52,799 bases of DNA from a virus. Under the pieces are notes generated by a model. That model saw nothing but the letters and a program-made list of their open reading frames with translations, made no database searches and was not told the DNA's origin. Within the stretch, counting starts at the first letter, position 1. Every line of letters begins with the position of its first letter. The DNA is taken from IMG/VR virus record IMGVR_UViG_3300019889_000237, positions 1 to 52,799 of that record. One strand, written 5' to 3'. Made by a program: the position numbers and the translations under genes. Positions 51,508 through 52,799 of the stretch are shown piece by piece.

Positions 51508-52119
51508 CGTCGGTCTGCTCTCGCCGCCACTCCTCGACGGCCAGGGTCACCTCGTAGAGACGGTGCAGTACGACCGCCGACTGCCGGTCCACCACGTCCG
51601 GCGGCCAGTTGAACCTGTCCGCCCAGAACCAGTAGTCGGAGAACACGCGCTGCCAGAGCGCGGGCTCGCCCGGGTGCGCGCGGGGTAGCGGGGTGCCCGC
51701 CAGCATCGACCTCAGGCGCTGGCGGGCTCGGAAGGGGACGCGGGCTTGTTGTGGTCGTCGGGGTTGTTCGACCGGCCGGGCATGAGCAGTGCCACGGCCG
51801 GGGCGACCAGGTCCATGAGCATGCGGTAGTCGTCCAGGCGCAGCTCTCCGAGCGCGTCGGGGTCCAGGCGCGGGAGCTGGAGCCCGGGCGCGTAGGGGAT
51901 CTCCCACGCGCCGATGAGCTGCGACGCGACTGCGTCGGGTGCGCCGTTCATGATCTGGGCGATGGCGCCGCGTCCGGCGGCGATCCGGCCGGTGTCCATG
52001 TCCACGTCGATGGCGCCCATGATGATCGCCTCGACGGCCTTGCGGTCGCGGGCGCGCAGGTCCTCGACGTCGCGCAGCTCGACCCAGGCGCCGTCGGACT
52101 TCAGTACGTGGCGGGTCAT
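51500..52119 (-). CDS. Tail assembly chaperone gpGT (programmed frameshift product)
   Basis: The second chaperone frame, ending at 51500, has no good start of its own. It continues the upstream protein in the -1 frame and ends RFNWPPDVVDRQSAVVLHRL, then EVTLAVEEWRREQTDDG. Translation would begin at 52119 and slip before the 51712 stop. A canonical slippery heptamer is not obvious; the overlap contains TCCCCTTCC near 51732-51740. The fusion is found in most long-tailed phages and binds the tape measure. Confidence 0.7.
51712..52119 (-). CDS. Tail assembly chaperone gpG, complete right-hand copy
   Basis: This 135-residue protein starts at ATG 52119. It begins MTRHVLKSDGAWVELRDVED and ends in a flexible acidic/proline tail (GRSNNPDDHNKPASPSEPAS). 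It aids tail assembly with the frameshifted form. The same gene, with ~96% identity over its first 268 bases, is present at the left edge without the downstream HNH insertion. Confidence 0.83.
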   Translation of the reverse strand: MTRHVLKSDGAWVELRDVEDLRARDRKAVEAIIMGAIDVDMDTGRIAAGRGAIAQIMNGAPDAVASQLIGAWEIPYAPGLQLPRLDPDALGELRLDDYRMLMDLVAPAVALLMPGRSNNPDDHNKPASPSEPASA

Positions 52120-52168
52120 CAGTAGATCGTTCCTGGGCGCATAGCAGCAGCTCCTTGTCAGTACGTGG

Positions 52169-52174
52169 TATAAT
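52169..52174 (+). promoter_or_regulatory. TATAAT -10 element of HNH gene
   Basis: A perfect TATAAT lies 7 bases before the HNH ATG at 52182, with no ribosome-binding site between. The transcript would be nearly leaderless. The local sequence is less GC-rich than its surroundings. No strong -35 is visible. Confidence 0.55.
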
Positions 52175-52181
52175 TGCCGTT

Positions 52182-52733
52182 ATGGGGAAACGTGGGCCGA
52201 AGCCCATACCTGCGGCGGAGCGCTTCTGGCCGAAGGTCGACAAGAACGGACCAGTGCCGGACTACGCCCCCGAGCTGGGGCGTTGCTGGGTCTGGACCGA
52301 GTACCTCAACTCCGCCGGGTACGCGCGGTTTATGCCCACGAGCAGCCGGGACCCGAACCGCTACACCGTGCAGGCACACCGGTTCGCATACGAGCAGGTC
52401 AAAGGCCCGATCCCGGAAGGACTCGTCCTTGACCACCTGTGCCGGGTCCCGCGGTGCGTCAACCCCAACCATCTGGAGCCGGTCACTGAATCGGTGAACG
52501 TCCGGCGCGGGATCGCGCCAGCAGCGAGATGGGCCGCCCGCACCCATTGCGACACGGGGCACGAGTACACGCCGGAGAACACCTACCGCACTAAGGCTGG
52601 GGCGCGGGTCTGCAAGACCTGCCGCCGCGATCGCAAGCGACTGGACCGCAGCACGCCCGAGGGCCGCGCCACATACAACGTCTACATGCAGGACTACTAC
52701 CAGCGGAAACTCAAGCCGGAACGCTCGCGCTAG
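52182..52733 (+). CDS. HNH homing endonuclease inserted between chaperone and tail gene
   Basis: This 183-residue protein starts at ATG 52182. It has a basic N-terminus (KRGPKPIPAAERFWPKVD), an HNH core (LVLDHLCRVPRCVNPNHLEP, then VTESVNVRRG), and a zinc end (THCDTGHEYTPENTY, then CKTCRRDRKR). It is on the opposite strand from the structural genes and converges on the major tail gene, whose stop it overlaps by three bases. The left copy of this locus lacks it, so it is probably a mobile homing gene. Confidence 0.9.
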   Translation: MGKRGPKPIPAAERFWPKVDKNGPVPDYAPELGRCWVWTEYLNSAGYARFMPTSSRDPNRYTVQAHRFAYEQVKGPIPEGLVLDHLCRVPRCVNPNHLEPVTESVNVRRGIAPAARWAARTHCDTGHEYTPENTYRTKAGARVCKTCRRDRKRLDRSTPEGRATYNVYMQDYYQRKLKPERSR

Positions 52734-52799
52734 TAAATGGTGCCCGGGCTGCCGTTGATCACAGTGATCTCGACCGGGGACAGGCCACCGGTGCTGCCG
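52730..52799 (-). CDS. 3' end of a second major tail protein allele (partial)
   Basis: The end of the window encodes the C-terminal 22 residues of a major tail protein. It ends in (I/V)NGSPGTIY, where the copy at 263 ends in INGTAGTVY. By hand count 9 of 67 bases differ, more than in the neighbouring chaperone. The gene runs off the right edge. Confidence 0.75.
   Translation of the reverse strand, partial: GSTGGLSPVEITVINGSPGTIY

Noticed and set aside
1-52799. Integrase, excisionase pair or attachment core
   Set aside because: No tyrosine or serine recombinase motif was seen in any plausible frame. The excisionase-like HTH at 11751-12071 alone does not show lysogeny.
1-52799. CRISPR array
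   Set aside because: No set of regularly spaced 25-40-base repeats with unique spacers was found; the repeats seen are iterons, fibre repeats or promoters.

Overview
The window looks like an almost complete genome of a tailed, long-tailed (siphovirus-type) phage of a high-GC actinobacterium. The evidence is roughly two-thirds GC, frequent GTG starts with ATGA/GTGA gene overlaps, many small zinc-finger proteins of actinophage type, FDXHR-, DUF397- and DUF4236-like proteins, and an amidase/holin lysis pair. The host genus cannot be read from the sequence. I see no integrase, CRISPR array, rRNA or complete tRNA. The first 268 bases match bases 51857-52124 with about 10 mismatches by hand count, and the last 67 bases match 266-332 less well. 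The contig therefore appears to wrap around a circular or permuted molecule of about 51.9 kb and to end in a variant allele that carries an extra HNH endonuclease gene.

Layout. Bases 1-11018 (minus strand) hold packaging and head genes: small and large terminase, portal fused to a MuF domain, protease-scaffold, major capsid protein, connectors and major tail protein. Bases 11159-18423 (minus) hold small DNA-binding/zinc proteins, a candidate iteron-type origin (13174-13374), a prim-pol/helicase, a family A DNA polymerase, and a Cro/CI-type regulator at the divergent junction near 18.4-18.5 kb. Bases 18523-23551 (plus) hold an SSB-like protein, a PD-(D/E)XK nuclease, a DNA methyltransferase with an HNH gene nested in another frame, endonuclease VII and a DUF397-like protein. 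Bases 23616-24240 hold three small minus genes. Bases 24335-36315 (plus) hold about 35 mostly tiny genes. A recurrent 25-bp promoter/operator element precedes several of them, and the start-proximal sequence is a conserved GAGAGGAC-type ribosome-binding motif. This arm also contains a second terminase set (TerS-like, a duplicated XRE-like protein, and a full TerL at 33477-35036).

Bases 36420-41061 (minus) hold lysis genes (small membrane protein, holin, amidase) and a surface cluster: a lipoprotein class F-like sortase, a secreted Excalibur-type protein and a membrane-anchored collagen-like protein. Bases 41084-51507 (minus) hold two repetitive tail fibres, one with a PL7 alginate-lyase-like domain, then baseplate genes, the tape measure, a gp10-like neck protein and the frameshifted tail chaperones.

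Functionally, the leftward half makes and fills virions and lyses the cell. The central leftward block replicates DNA. The rightward arm is probably early or host-interaction genes under a common repressor. The most unusual points are the second complete large terminase, the shared promoter/operator family, the nested HNH gene, the origin-like repeats, and the fibre-lyase and sortase/collagen surface modules.
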